Assembly (NCBI RefSeq): GCF_000218685.1
Contig: NW_006763305.1
Location: forward strand, 838,039 to 902,038
Reading direction: 5' to 3'
DNA length: 64,000 bases
Origin: Serpula lacrymans var. lacrymans S7.9
Lineage: Eukaryota > Basidiomycota > Agaricomycetes > Boletales > Serpulaceae
Part shown: piece by piece, positions 37,749 through 47,885 of the stretch
Layout of the letters: each line of letters starts with the position of its first letter
How positions within the stretch are numbered: position 1 is the stretch's first letter
Made by a program: the position numbers and the translations under genes
The notes under the pieces: generated by a model
Told to the model about the DNA's origin: nothing
Seen by the model: the letters and a program-made list of their open reading frames with translations, nothing else
The model's database searches: none

Positions 37749-37780
37749 ACTCCTAGGAGTACAATTGTGCTCCTAGGAGA
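37749..37780. repeat. Compound palindrome
   Basis: ACTCCTAGGAGT, ACAATTGT and CTCCTAGGAG follow one another and together form a 30-bp palindrome with one mismatched pair. ATGGAG/CTCCAT repeats follow immediately (37795-37822). It could fold into a hairpin; no known element recognised. Confidence 0.5.
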
Positions 37781-37916
37781 ACAATGGTTACTACATGGAG
37801 TGGTGGCTATGCTCCATGGAGAACAATGGCTGCTTTGGCAGAGACCGGGTTTATCCGGTTTTGTCACATGGAACTCCGTACCTACATTACAAGTTACTCC
37901 TTACCGGCCCCTGCTC

Positions 37917-37961
37917 TGTGAGGAATCAATTTTTCTCATTGCATTCCCATCATGTCGTGGT
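37917..37961 (+). mobile_element. LTR-A-type 5' end fragment (45 bp)
   Basis: TGTGAGGAATCAATTTTTCT and the following bases to CATGTCGTGG match the first 45 bp of LTR-A read in its transcriptional direction. It is cut off just before LTR-B copy 0 begins at 37969. Confidence 0.7.
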
Positions 37962-38270
37962 CATCCGATGTCATGCACCAAAGTTGATTGGTAGCATGGA
38001 CAGGTGTCAATAACAAAGTGAATATTCAAAAAGACTCGCCTTTGTGCCACTCAGGCACAGTGCCACGTGGAATAGTAATTAATATTGCCTTTTCAATATT
38101 GTGGCTGATCAGCACCACCTCTATTAGGCAATCCAGTCGCGGTGCTTTCCATTTGGTACTTTCCGTGTTTTGGCATTTTGGCAAATTTTTGCGTCGCCAC
38201 TGGCTACACATTGCATTGCGCCCTCGCCTTCATCGTTTCCCTTACTCCCCTTCCTTTGCCTAGCCCCACC

Positions 38271-38813
38271 ATGGGCCCCTTCCTCTCCTTTTTATTCTCA
38301 CCCAATGGTTGTTTCTGGATCCCCATTCTAATCCACCTCTTCGTCACCTCCAGTCTCCTCCTCCTCATCTTCTTTGCTCCCCCACCATATGTGATGTCAC
38401 CACTTCCTATCCGCTTCCGTCGCCGATCCGTTGACTACCATGTGCCACTGCTGATATCAGCAAAGCCCCGGTGGCCGGTCCAAATAGGGCAACAGGTCCA
38501 TCTTCATGACATCGATCTGCCATCATATACTATCAAAACATCAGTCGCTCGTCTCGCCTGGTTGGAGCGTGGGTGGGTAGTTTTTGAGCTGGAGAAGGTT
38601 CATCCCCTTGCGTCGCCCATGTTCATCGCTGTCCCATTCACTTGGGTACACTTATCTTTTGTCCATCATCTTCGCTATAGCTACACCTACCACACACTGC
38701 CTGGGACTCACTCGTTCCAAATTGGAACTACTCCTCTCCCTCCCTCGTTTGACCAGGTGGTCCAACACAACCAGTCCATTGGTAAGGCCATGGAACCGTC
38801 GGATTTGGACTAG
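38271..38813 (+). CDS. ORF inside LTR-B copy 0, 180 aa, two hydrophobic segments
   Basis: An open frame in the U3 part of the LTR, ATG-started at 38271 (the frame itself is open from 38142 with a GTG). The N-terminus MGPFLSFLFSPNGCFWIPIL and HLFVTSSLLLLIFFAPPP is hydrophobic. The rest is soluble-looking: PVQIGQQVHLHDIDLPSYTI, WLERGWVVFELEKVHPLASP, FTWVHLSFVHHLRYSYTYH. The same frame is open and almost identical in LTR-B copy 1 (50340-50882, minus), but broken in copy 2. I recognise no family. Either it is a true LTR-borne gene or a frame kept open by low divergence between recent copies. Confidence 0.4.
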   Translation: MGPFLSFLFSPNGCFWIPILIHLFVTSSLLLLIFFAPPPYVMSPLPIRFRRRSVDYHVPLLISAKPRWPVQIGQQVHLHDIDLPSYTIKTSVARLAWLERGWVVFELEKVHPLASPMFIAVPFTWVHLSFVHHLRYSYTYHTLPGTHSFQIGTTPLPPSFDQVVQHNQSIGKAMEPSDLD

Positions 38814-39431
38814 GTGGTGGACCGGTGGCTTCAGTTTCTTTTTCTTCAGCAGAACATTCATTTGCAGTGCGATTATTTTTGATTTTTGAATCATTTTTAT
38901 GGACACATATTTTTTTAGAATGTCTGACTGACAATAAAGGAACTGTGTTGATACTGATAGTGTTTTGCCTTGCCCTTTTTTTACTGCATCTTCCCATGAC
39001 ATCATGATTTTCCTGCTCTCTTTTTGCTATTGGACTTTACTTTATGGCTGTACAAACCTGTGACATTACTCACAGCATTCATTGTTCTATCCCTTTTTTT
39101 TCCTTTTTTTGACAATCTTATCCTGTACTACCTATGCAGGATTTGTCAGCGTACATTCCTTCCTTCATGTTCTTTCTCATTCTTTTTGCACAGCTATACT
39201 GTGCATAGCCTACTTTTCTTTTACTATATAAACCCCTGTATTTTACCTTGTAAAAAAACAACAAGAACTCAAATCCAGACTTCTTCTCTAATCTCAAGTT
39301 CACTACTCTTCTACTTGTGATCCAGTGTGGTCACAACACTTAACACTGTTACCACTGTTAACTGCTGTCATCGTCACTTGTCACTTTTGAAAGTCATTGT
39401 CATCCCTTTTGATTAGAGTCCTTCTGAGCAC

Positions 39432-40059
39432 TGTCAGGCAACAAATACGAAGCTATATAACAAAGCACAATGCCTGGTCAAGTCCTTGTTGGAAGGCGAT
39501 GAATCAGGGTATGAGGATGAAGAGTATCGGTATAAGCGCAAATCCAAACTAATATTGAACTAGAGAATAGTACATCGAGTATATACTTCTTTATATAGTG
39601 AACGGCGATGGTCAGACCGAGAAAGGGAATAACTAAGAAAGTGGTCTGACCAGCTAGCTAACCAATAAGAAAAAAAAGGAGAAGGTGGTCCGATCTATCG
39701 TATTTACTAATCGTATGAGAAAATGTATTGGTAAGGGATGTGCGAATGGCTGTATCAGTAAGCCCATGAGAAGGTGCTGACTCACAACCTTCTTCGCTTA
39801 TCAATATTCCTCCAAAGTATTCCCAGACATAGCACTGGATCGTTGCTATGTCATTTGGATATCTTCTCGAGGGTCTACAATAAGTCTCCTTCGTTGTAGG
39901 TACAATAGGACGTGAGTGTGAATAGAGAATAAGAAGAAAAAGGATAAAAGTAATAAAACACCTGCTGTAATCTCTAGTCCAAGGGCAAGAGGAGTGACAG
40001 GATCGAGTCTGCTAACCACAACATGACGGGAATGCGATAAGAAAAATCAAATCCTCACA
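39432..40059 (-). mobile_element. Solo LTR-A with 5-bp TSD AGCAC
   Basis: A 628-bp LTR, TGTCAGGC to CTCACA on the plus strand (transcriptional direction minus). It is flanked by AGCAC at 39427-39431 and 40060-40064. It is inserted in LTR-B copy 0, so it is younger than that LTR. It is a close match to the 627-bp LTRs of element A. Confidence 0.92.
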
Positions 40060-40401
40060 AGCACTACAGTTTGTGCATTAGGAGCCTGCTATCACTGGGA
40101 ACCTCATTATCTTGTCATTCTCAAACCTACCTTGTGCTAAGATTAGCAAGGTAGTGCTCATCTTATACTCACCACAAAGCCCCTACCTTCTACATTTCAA
40201 CTATCCCTCCTCCTCAAAACCCACACCCATACATTTTTGGGTTTTACTTTGAAGGATCCTCATACATACTACTCCACGAACAACAAGAGCACCCACTGTT
40301 CTAGAAGGCAAAGCCCATAAACAAATTCCGTGGAATCTGGGAGGATTGTGTGTTAGTTTGTTTTATGTGTGGTTTTCTAACAACAGTTCTCATCATCGAC
40401 A

Positions 40402-41974
40402 GCACTAGTTGGGTGTACTGTGCCCCGGGCAAGACTTTCCACACCAACATCTAAACAGATCTCCTTTTGGAATAAATATGTGCGCATCAACACACACCTT
40501 GGGATTTTGTTAAAGGGTGGCTCCAAAGAAGAAGAAGAAACATCGAAAACTACATGTTTTTCTATCTTATTTTTACCAGAATCAAGCACCCTAGTATTTG
40601 TCTCGCCGGGGCCACGCTCCAAAGGAGACGCTGGTACAGCGGTGGTATTGTAAGTATTTCTAGTACTAACTCCTTCATCGTCCTGACCCACTGAATCAGC
40701 GCTCAAAGCAGCTATATTGCCAGATGGGTCCAGGGCAAATCCACAGTCACAACTACGCATACATGTACATACTTCTGATAATAAATCTAAGAATCTATTT
40801 ACAATTTGGGGAGCCATCCCCTTCTTTCTATTATTGCTCGTGCAACACCCCAGAGCAGGGGCCACTTTGTTGTGGTTTACTTCATTGTTTTGTGGAGCGA
40901 AGGCACCCAAGTGACCTAAGCTCCAAACTCTTTTCCCTAAGCTTTCATTTCATTAACATGTTGGTCATAGAAGAAAGCCCGGATTTTGTCGTAAGAACGA
41001 CCGGCCAGAGTGTTGAGCTGATTGTCCGGCTTTTCTGATTCCAATTGGCACGCTTGGTTATTTTTTTGTTGAGCGGCCCGCGCTCTGTTTATGCAATCTT
41101 GGGCCATGTGCCCCTCCTGCCCACAGCTGAAGCAGGTGAATCTGCCCTTCTGTCCACCTTGGACCACACTGATATCCATTGGAGCACCCTGACCTGGTTG
41201 CAACCCAAAAGGCTGGAACCTGTGAGAGTGATTTGATTTTTGGTTTGATAACCCAGGGCTCCTCTGGGAATAGTTATTTTTGGTGGTGATCCCGCCACCT
41301 TGGTGCATTTTGTAGAGCTCTATGGCCCTACCTATCTTTCTAACCTCCTCCGCTGCTTGGGAGAGGTTGTCGTTTCTCATATCCTGCAGATAGAGTTGTT
41401 CTGCAATATGAGGGTTCACATTGCATTCCAATAGCTCTACCGCATGTTCATTACCTAAGCCCCCTTGGATAGAGAGGGCCAGGAACCGGGTTACAAAATC
41501 ATCCGTCCTCATATTTCCTTGTTTGAAGGAACGGATCTGCTGATGCGCCCAGTCACGCTCAGCTTGCGGTTTGAAATACTTTTCAATCTCAACTTTGAGA
41601 TCATCCCAGACAGGCCACACTCCCGCGGTCTAGCACTCCTGCATTCTAACTTGGGCGTATTGACCCGCCACAGGTCCTTTTAGTCGAGATAGCACCACAG
41701 TGGCTACCTCAAAGTTGTCGGCAAACACATCCCAGTTTGCCTTGACCCAAATTTGGAGTTTGATCCACCATTTGGCGAATTGTGATCTTTCTCCTTTGAA
41801 GGCGCCAGGGTCAGCAACAACTTCGACTTTCTTTGTGAACTTTTTCCTGACTGAGGGGGTTGCTGCGGCGGGGTTCGCCTGCAGCTTGGCGAGTTGCGTG
41901 GTCAACGTCAATATCTGTGCACGCATGTTGTGCAACAGAATATTGACGTCAGGTTGTTGGCTTTGCAACGACAT
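40402..41974 (-). pseudogene. Gypsy-type gag of element D (broken, 3' truncated)
   Basis: A retrotransposon gag starting MSLQSQQPDVNILLHNMRAQ at 41974, with the gag core ERSQFAKWWIKLQIWVKANW and, after an in-frame stop near 41630 following QVRMQEC, WPVWDDLKVEIEKYFKPQAE and IRSFKQGNMRTDDFVTRFLA. The CCHC zinc knuckle CFSCGQEGHMAQDC sits near 41110-41150. Another stop or frame change follows HVNEMKA, and a further open piece runs to 40404, where LTR-B copy 0 cuts it off. The 5' LTR is D copy 1 at 42169. A diverged fragment of the same gag lies at 46874-47011. Gag would form the particle shell; this copy cannot. Confidence 0.82.
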
Positions 41975-42168
41975 GTCGACTTGTTTTCTTATAATATAAG
42001 GTAAAAAAATGTAACTGGGGGTCCCCGCTTGCTATCTGCGGATCAACCTCTTCCTAGCTGAGTATCGGGTCTCAATCCCCGACTACCCACACTATAGTAT
42101 TTGAATTTGTATATAAAAAGTATTCGTATTAAAACCTTGGTTCGAACGGTTGTCAGGGGGTGGCCTGC

Positions 42169-42575
42169 TGTTATGATAACACAATTTTTGGACCTTTCCT
42201 TCTTTTTCATTCTCCGCTTTAACCTTGTATACTTTAGCTTTCACACATAGTGCCACGCGGCACTTCCCCTTTTGATCAAACTCCTCTTTCTCGCGCCGCA
42301 TTGCCTTCTTCTGATTTTAGATACAAACTCTCTCACACAGTGGAGCTGGTCATGCGGGCTAGGCCCCATGACATCATCAGCCACTGACTTTATCAACTGT
42401 ACAGTACATAAGTACAAACACTCTGTATTAGTATATATACCCCAATAGATCCAGGAGACTCCTCAGCAAGTCCTCCTGTTGTTAACCAACAAACTCTCTG
42501 CAGCCTAAGGGGTAACCACTCCCCATTCACTACCTTTATAGTGTGCGCCAGAGTAACTAACTCTTGGTTGTTACA
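42169..42575 (-). mobile_element. LTR-D copy 1, 5' LTR of the gag-D element
   Basis: A 407-bp LTR from TGTAACAACCAAGAG (minus, 42575) to TGTTATCATAACA-type end at 42169. It contains a TATATAC-type box. It lies about 195 bp upstream of the gag-D start, in the right orientation to be its 5' LTR. No 3' partner is in place. Confidence 0.82.
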
Positions 42576-42896
42576 CCCGCTTGTTAAGCTGTCAGCCCTT
42601 CTCCAACTGGCGGAGGCAAATGCCCGGTTTGGTCAGAGGAAAGAGAAAGAGAAGTTTTTGTGTCTAAATTTCTAATCAACAGTGGTTCCGCACCAACTGC
42701 TGAGCTAAGGTACTCCCCTTAACGTTGGGGGCCGCGTGTCAAATAATTATTATTTCTTCTCCCAAAGCACTACAAGGCCATCGCAAAGAGTGCACCTATC
42801 TGCTATGCGGGATATTCCCAAACAACAATTCTATCTCCTTGACCCTGGAGTCCGAGTTTGCACAATGTGCGAGAGAGTAAAAAGAGCGAGTCCTAA
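42576..42896. other. Unassigned spacer between inverted LTR-D copies
   Basis: About 320 bp between two LTR-D copies placed head to head. No gene recognised; possibly TE remnant. Confidence 0.4.
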
Positions 42897-43313
42897 TGTA
42901 ACAACCTAGAGTTTGTATACTCTGGTGCACAACTAGAACTAACTATAAAGGTAGTGAGGGGAGTGGTTACCCTTGGGATAGGACTGAGTTAGTTATGGGT
43001 AAACAACAGGGGGACTTGCTGAGGAGTCTCCTGGATTTATTGTGGTATATATACTACTACAGGTTGTTTGTACATGTTGTACTATACAGTTGATAAGGCA
43101 GTGGCTGATGATGTCAGAGGGCACAGCCTGTGTGACCAGCTCCACTGCATGAGAGACTTGTAGCTAAACTAAGAATAAAAGCAGCACCGCGCAAGAAAGA
43201 GGAGTTTGAACAAAAGGGAAAGTGCCGCATGGCACAGAGTGTGAAAACTATAGTAAAGGTTAAAGCGGAGAATGAAAATAAAAGGAAAGGTCCGGAAATG
43301 TGTTATCGTAACA
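42897..43313 (+). mobile_element. LTR-D copy 2 (solo)
   Basis: A 417-bp plus-oriented LTR, TGTAACAACCTAGAG to ATCGTAACA, with TATATATAC near 43045. Flanks CCTAA and ACATA do not match, so TSDs are lost or an end is misplaced. It lies about 90 bp downstream of the stop of the dioxygenase gene. Confidence 0.78.
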
Positions 43314-43580
43314 ACATATAGACAGATAGCTGTTGTATGCTTGTGTGCGTCTGTAAAAATCAAGAAAACAAAGAAAACTATAGCTAAAATTATGTAGTAT
43401 TAATTGAAGAATAGATTTTCCTCCCAACCATTCCTGTCACTAACCCAAGATCTAAAGTGGCCATCTGTATGTAAAACAAAGGAAGTTTTTTCCCCTTGAT
43501 AATCAAGGTCAAAGTGAGTAGTCTCTTCAGAGCGGAATATAACAAAATCCCCAGAACACAACTCAAAAACAAGCCCTTGC

Positions 43581-43982
43581 TGTTACAATTGGCATACCAA
43601 CATCTACTTACACTTTACTTTTTGTACTTTTACTTTTTATTTTCCAAGTCACATGACTGATCATGTGACCATTTACTTTACTTTACATTTTCGGACTTTT
43701 CATAGCCACATGACCAGTGTCTAGTCTAGACTCATCATGTGACCAGTCACATGCTAGACATCGGACTGTAAACTTTATTTACAACTGTATAGTACCTCAT
43801 GTATTTTAGTATATATACAGGAGCAATACATGGAGAAGGACTCAGCGAGTCCTCCTGTTGTCTACCAACAACTAATTTGTTCCTACCAAATCGGTAACCA
43901 CTCCCACCTTTTCCTCTACTTCTGAGTGTTGTTTTCATTGTGCTCCAGTGCCCCAAGATTGTGTCTTGTTGGTGTTGTCACA
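43581..43982 (-). mobile_element. Solo LTR-E copy 2 with TSD CTTGC, in the dioxygenase gene
   Basis: A 402-bp LTR (TGTTACAATTGG to GTTGTCACA on plus), flanked by CTTGC at 43576-43580 and 43983-43987. It carries a TATATATAC box and an array of TCATGTGA/TCACATGA palindromes at 43640-43755. It interrupts the catalytic domain between MYEQ and GLVFEL. Confidence 0.92.
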
Positions 43983-44174
43983 CTTGCTCATACATAACAA
44001 GAACACCCCCAGAAAAATCACCAATAGGTAAAACTAAGCATAAGTCTTGATCCTTACTATCTCTATGAGCATTTGTGCAAACATCAATGTTTACAACAAG
44101 GGAGAAAAATGGGCTGACAGGGGATCCAAGCTTGTCTGGAAAAGTGTCCACTATCTTGACTAGAGTAGAGTATT

Positions 44175-44597
44175 TGTTACAATAGGCACCCCAGTATCTA
44201 CTTTACGCTTTACTTTTGTGTACTTTTACTTTTCATTTTCCAAGTCACATGACTAATCATGTGACCATTTATTTTACTTTACTTTTTGGACTTTTCATAA
44301 TCATATGACCAGTCATGTGACACATCACCTGACCAGTGTCTAGACTCAACATATAATTGGTTACATGCTAGACATCGGACTTTGAACTTTACTTACAACT
44401 GTACAATACCTCATGTATTGTAGTATATATACCTGAGCAATACATGTGGAGAGACTCAGTGAGTCCTCTTCTAGTGTATTCCAACATTAGTACAACAACC
44501 TCCCTCTCTTGCTGAGTTATACCATCATTCCTCTGAGTTGATGTTTCTGTGGTTGTGCTCTAGTGCCCCAAGATAGATTCTTGTTGATGTGGTCACA
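44175..44597 (-). mobile_element. Solo LTR-E copy 3 with near-matching TSD, in the dioxygenase gene
   Basis: A 423-bp LTR (TGTTACAATAGG to GGTCACA on plus). Flanks GTATT (44170-44174) and GTACT (44598-44602) match at 4 of 5 bases, so one TSD copy has mutated. It lies between IEHCLPQEY and the HxD-bearing segment. Confidence 0.85.
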
Positions 44598-45302
44598 GTA
44601 CTCTTGAGGAAGGCAATGCTCTATCTGTAAGAAAATCTATTAAAATCATATATGTCCACAGAAAAAAAATACTTCTGATTCAATCCACTCAAATACCTTG
44701 CCAAAGGCTGCTTGAAGGTTAAAATAAAGCTGTTCATTCTGTTCAATTTCACTGAATAGGTAAGGCAAAGATTGACTCTGGTTGGCACCAACAAGTTTAT
44801 TTGGATGCTCTACTGGAGCATCATGACCCTGTGTTAAGAAAGCACAAATTATAAATACCATAGAACAACTTACTGATGTACCATACCTATTCCACCAAGA
44901 AAAATAGATGCATTGAAATTGCTGTATGCCATTTCCTCCATTAATGAACAAAGGTAAGTCATCTATACATGTGTTTAGGTTGGCTGACAGGTTGGTCTTC
45001 ATAGCTAGAAGCATGTCCTAGCATAAAAAAGCCAATAAAGATCCATTGTTGTTTCAAATGTTGATCTTATTAGGTATGGCAGACATTGATATTACACCAA
45101 GCATAACTGACTTTTATCACACCCAAAATTGATGAAAAAGCCTGAAGGTGGTTAGGATATTTGATTGTATCTTGGACCTACAAGATTTTGTCAGAATACT
45201 GTATTTTTGTTGAAATAATTTTATATTTCCACACAAAACATGGATGCAGTCTTGCAGCCATTTTTGTAGGAATTTGATAGCTGTAGTTAATCTGTCAATC
45301 AG

Positions 45303-46873
45303 TAGAGTACTATCTTGCTAATTGTAGCACAAGGTAGGTTTGAGAATGACGAGGTGACGAGGTTCCCAATGATAGCAGGCTCCTAATACACAGACTGTAG
45401 TGCTCAAAAAAACTCTAATTAAAAGAGATAATAGTGACTTCAGAAGTAGAGAGTGACAATGACTGCAGATAACAGTAGTAGTAGTGGGAAGTGTTGTAAC
45501 CACACTGGATCACAAGTAGCAGTGAACAGTAGACTTGAGATGAGAGAAGAAGTCTGGATTCAATTTTTTGTTTTTTTTACAAGGTAGAATACAGGGGTTT
45601 ATCTAGTAAAAAAAAAGGAAGGCTATGCACAGTATAGCTGTGCAAAAAGAATGAGAAAGAACATGAAGGAATGAATATATTGTACACTGACAAATCCTAC
45701 ATAGGTAGTACGGGATAAGATTGTCAAAAAAAGGAAAAAAAAAAAGGGATAGAACAATGAATGCTGTGTAGGTACTATCATAGGTTTGTACAGCCATAAA
45801 ATAAAGTCCAATAGCAGAAAGAGAGCAAGAAAATCATGATGTCATGGGAAGATGCAGTAAAAAAAAGCAAGGCACAAATAATATCAGTATCAACACAGTT
45901 CCTTTATTGTCAGTCAGACATTCTAAAAAAATATGTGTCCATAAAAATGATTCAAAAATCAAAAATAATTGCACTGTAAATGAATGTTCTGCTGAAGAAA
46001 AAGAAACTGGAGCCACCGGTCCACCACCTAGTCCAAATCCGACAGTTCCATGGCCTTACCAATGGACTGGTTGTGTTGGACCACCTGATCAAACGAGGGA
46101 GGGAGAGGAGTAGTTCCAATTTGGAGTCCCAGGCAGTGTGTGGTAGGTGTAGCTGTAGCGAAGACGATGGACAAATGATAAGTGTACCCAAGTGAATGGG
46201 ACAGCAATGTACTTAGGCAACAAAAGGGGATGAACCTTCTCCAGCTCAAAAACTACCCACCCACGCTCCAACCAGGTGAGACAAGCGACCAATGATTTGA
46301 TAGTATATAATAGAAGATCAATGTCATGAAAATAGACCTGTTGCCCAATTTGGACTGGCTGCCAGGGCTTTGCTGATATTAGCAGTGATACGTGGTGGTT
46401 GACGGATTGGCAACGGAAGCGGATGGAGAGTGGTGACATCAGGTATGGTGGGGAAGCAAGGAAAACGAATAGGAGGAGGGTGGAGGTGATGAGAAAGTGG
46501 ACTAGAATAGGGAGTCAGAAACAACTGTCAGGTGGGAATAAAAAAGACAGTAAAGGGCCCATGGTGGGGCTAGGCAAATGAAGGGGAGTAAGGGAAACGA
46601 CAAAAGCGAGAGTGCAATACAATATGTAGCCAGTGGTAATGCAAAAAATTGCCAAAATGCCAAAATGTGGAAAGTACTGAATGGAAAGCAAAGATGAGCG
46701 CAACCTGATTGCCTAATACAGGTGGGTGCTGAACAGCCACAAGTTCGAAAAAGGCAATATTAATTACTATTCTATGTGGCACTGTGCTTGTGTGGCGCAA
46801 AAGCGAGTATTTTTGAATATTTGCTTCATTATTGACACCTGTCTATGCTGCCAATCAACTTTGGTGCATGACA
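45303..46873 (-). mobile_element. LTR-B copy 2 (truncated)
   Basis: A minus-oriented LTR-B that starts cleanly at TGTCATGCACC (46873) but loses similarity near 45303, about 230 bp before the expected LTR end. The internal ORF found in copies 0 and 1 is broken here by stops and deletions, for example loss of the HSF/HLF residues. It is the most diverged LTR-B copy. It abuts the dioxygenase pseudogene on the left and a gag-D fragment on the right. Confidence 0.8.
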
Positions 46874-47011
46874 ACGCCCAAGTGAGACTTCAGGATTGCT
46901 ATGCTGAAAATGCATGGCCAACCTGGAAGAGCCTCAAGGCCGAAGTTGAAAAATACTCCAAGCCTCAAGCTGAGCATAACTGGGTACATCAGCAAATCTT
47001 GTCCTTCAAAC
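46874..47011 (+). pseudogene. Gag-D fragment
   Basis: A plus-strand piece reading AQVRLQDCYAENAWPTWKSL, KAEVEKYSKPQAEHNWVHQQ, ILSFK. It matches the central gag of element D (AQVRMQEC; WPVWDDLKVEIEKYFKPQAE; WAHQQIRSFKQ). Cut on both sides by LTRs. Confidence 0.8.
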
Positions 47012-47244
47012 TGTGAGGAATTGATTATTCTAATTGCATTCCCATCATGTCTTGGTTCTCTCAATTGCTTCCAGCCACTCCCCTAGCCATCAGACTAGAA
47101 GTCACCATAGAGATCCTTTTACTTATCTCCTTTCTTCTTTTATTTTCCTTTCATACTTGCATTCTACCATACTTACAGAATAGAAGGCTCTTCCTTTGTT
47201 CACAAGAAGATATCCCAATGACATAGCTCTGATCAAGAGCTGTG
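47012..47244 (+). mobile_element. Left half of an older LTR (A0), split by element A
   Basis: Starts TGTGAGGAATTGATTATTCT and follows LTR-A in its transcriptional direction, but diverged, up to AAGAAGATATCCCAATGACA and the CTGTG target site. The other half resumes at 58138. Together they make one LTR of about 640 bp, older than element A. Confidence 0.85.
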
Positions 47245-47871
47245 TGTCAGGCAACAAATACGAAGCTATATAACAAAGCCCAATGCCTGGTCAAGTCCTT
47301 GCTGGAAGGCGGTGAATCAGGGTATGAGGATAAAGAGTATCGGTATAAGCGCAAATCCAAACTAATATTGAACTAGAGAATAGTACATCGAGTATGTACC
47401 TCTTTATATAGTGAACAGCGATGGTCAGACCGAGAAAGGGAAGAACTGAGAAAGTGGTCTGACCAGCTAGCTAACCAATAAGAAAAAAGGAGAAGGTGGT
47501 CCGATCTATCGTATTTACTAATTGTATGAGAAAATGTATTGGTAAGGGATGTGTGATTGGCTGTATCAGTAAGCCCATGGGAAGGCACTGACTCACAACC
47601 TTCTTTGCTTATCAATATTCCTCCAAAGTATTCCCAGACATAGCACTGGATCGTGGCTATGTCATCTGGATATCTTCTCGAGGGTTGACAACAAGTCTAC
47701 CTTGTTGTAGGTACGATAGAACGTGAGTGTGAAGAGAGAATAAGAAGAAAAATGATAAAAGTAATAAGACACCTGCTGTAATCTCTAGTCCAAGGGCAAG
47801 AGGAGTGACGGGGATCGAGTCTGCTAACCACGACATGACGGGAATGCGATAAGAAAAATCGATTCCTCACA
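47245..47871 (-). mobile_element. 3' LTR of element A
   Basis: 627 bp, TGTCAGGC to CTCACA on plus. By eye it differs from the 5' LTR at about 19 positions (about 3%), about 17 of them transitions and nine at CpG sites. It is preceded (minus sense) by the polypurine tract. Confidence 0.92.
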
Positions 47872-47885
47872 TTAGCTCCCCTTTT
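47872..47885 (-). promoter_or_regulatory. Polypurine tract of element A
   Basis: On minus AAAAGGGGAGCTAA lies directly before the 3' LTR start TGTGAGG. This is the expected place and composition for the plus-strand primer of reverse transcription. Confidence 0.75.

Larger units (their letters stand above)
36502..37916. other. Intergenic with short direct repeats and palindromes
   Basis: About 1.4 kb before the TE nest. A direct repeat of about 27 bp (GCTGCCC[A/G]AGAGGCTATAG, continuing AAACGACT) occurs at about 37546-37573 and 37657-37683. A cluster of perfect palindromes follows at 37749-37780. The minus-strand frame at 37209-37433 looks faintly coding but is unassigned. Confidence 0.4.
37969..40401 (+). 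mobile_element. LTR-B copy 0 (about 1.8 kb, interrupted by a solo LTR-A)
   Basis: A plus-oriented LTR from TGTCATGCACC to CATCATCGACA. Without the 633-bp insertion (LTR plus one TSD copy) at 39432 it is 1800 bp, against 1819 bp for the copy at 49367-51185. A TATATAAA lies at 39225-39232, about 1.26 kb into the LTR, so U3 is unusually long. The flanks (TCCGA on the left, GCACT on the right) do not match, so this is not a clean solo-LTR insertion. The right flank is gag-D; the left is an LTR-A fragment. It probably arose by rearrangement or lost one flank. Confidence 0.8.
43400..45178 (-). pseudogene. TET/JBP-family 2OG-Fe(II) dioxygenase gene split by two solo LTRs
   Basis: Pieces of one gene, read on minus. 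A possible exon about 45122-45178 (VQDTIKYPNHLQAFSSI) precedes IQQFQCIYFSWWNRYGTS, an intron (GTAAGT to CACAG), and GHDAPVEHPNKLVGANQSQS to LQAAFGKVFEWIESE. After a second intron comes IEHCLPQEY, where solo LTR-E copy 3 intervenes. Then KLGSPVSPFFSLVVNIDVCT and NAHRDSKDQDLCLVLPIGDF carry the HxD iron-binding motif. Solo LTR-E copy 2 follows MYEQ. The last piece has GLVFELCSGDFVIFRSEETT, a HF pair (distal His) and GEKTSFVLHTD; stop 43400-43402. This layout fits the basidiomycete TET/JBP oxygenase domain, which oxidises 5-methylpyrimidines in DNA in studied members. Both LTR insertions keep the frame when mentally excised. The 5' end is probably cut by LTR-B copy 2. Confidence 0.72.

Noticed and set aside
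38142..38813. 223-codon version of the LTR-B ORF
   Set aside because: The extra 43 codons depend on a GTG start; the first ATG gives 180 codons.
37964..40406. LTR-B copy 0 as a clean solo LTR
   Set aside because: Flanks TCCGA and GCACT do not match, and left and right neighbours belong to different elements.
42017..42088. A 72-nt stretch in the gag-D leader resembling a tRNA in length, with a T-arm-like TCGGGTCTCAATCCCCGA
   Set aside because: The acceptor stem pairs poorly, the D loop lacks GG and the anticodon loop has nine bases. At best it is a tRNA-derived relic.
42892..43318. TSD for LTR-D copy 2
   Set aside because: Neighbouring pentamers CCTAA and ACATA differ; no shifted boundary gives a match.
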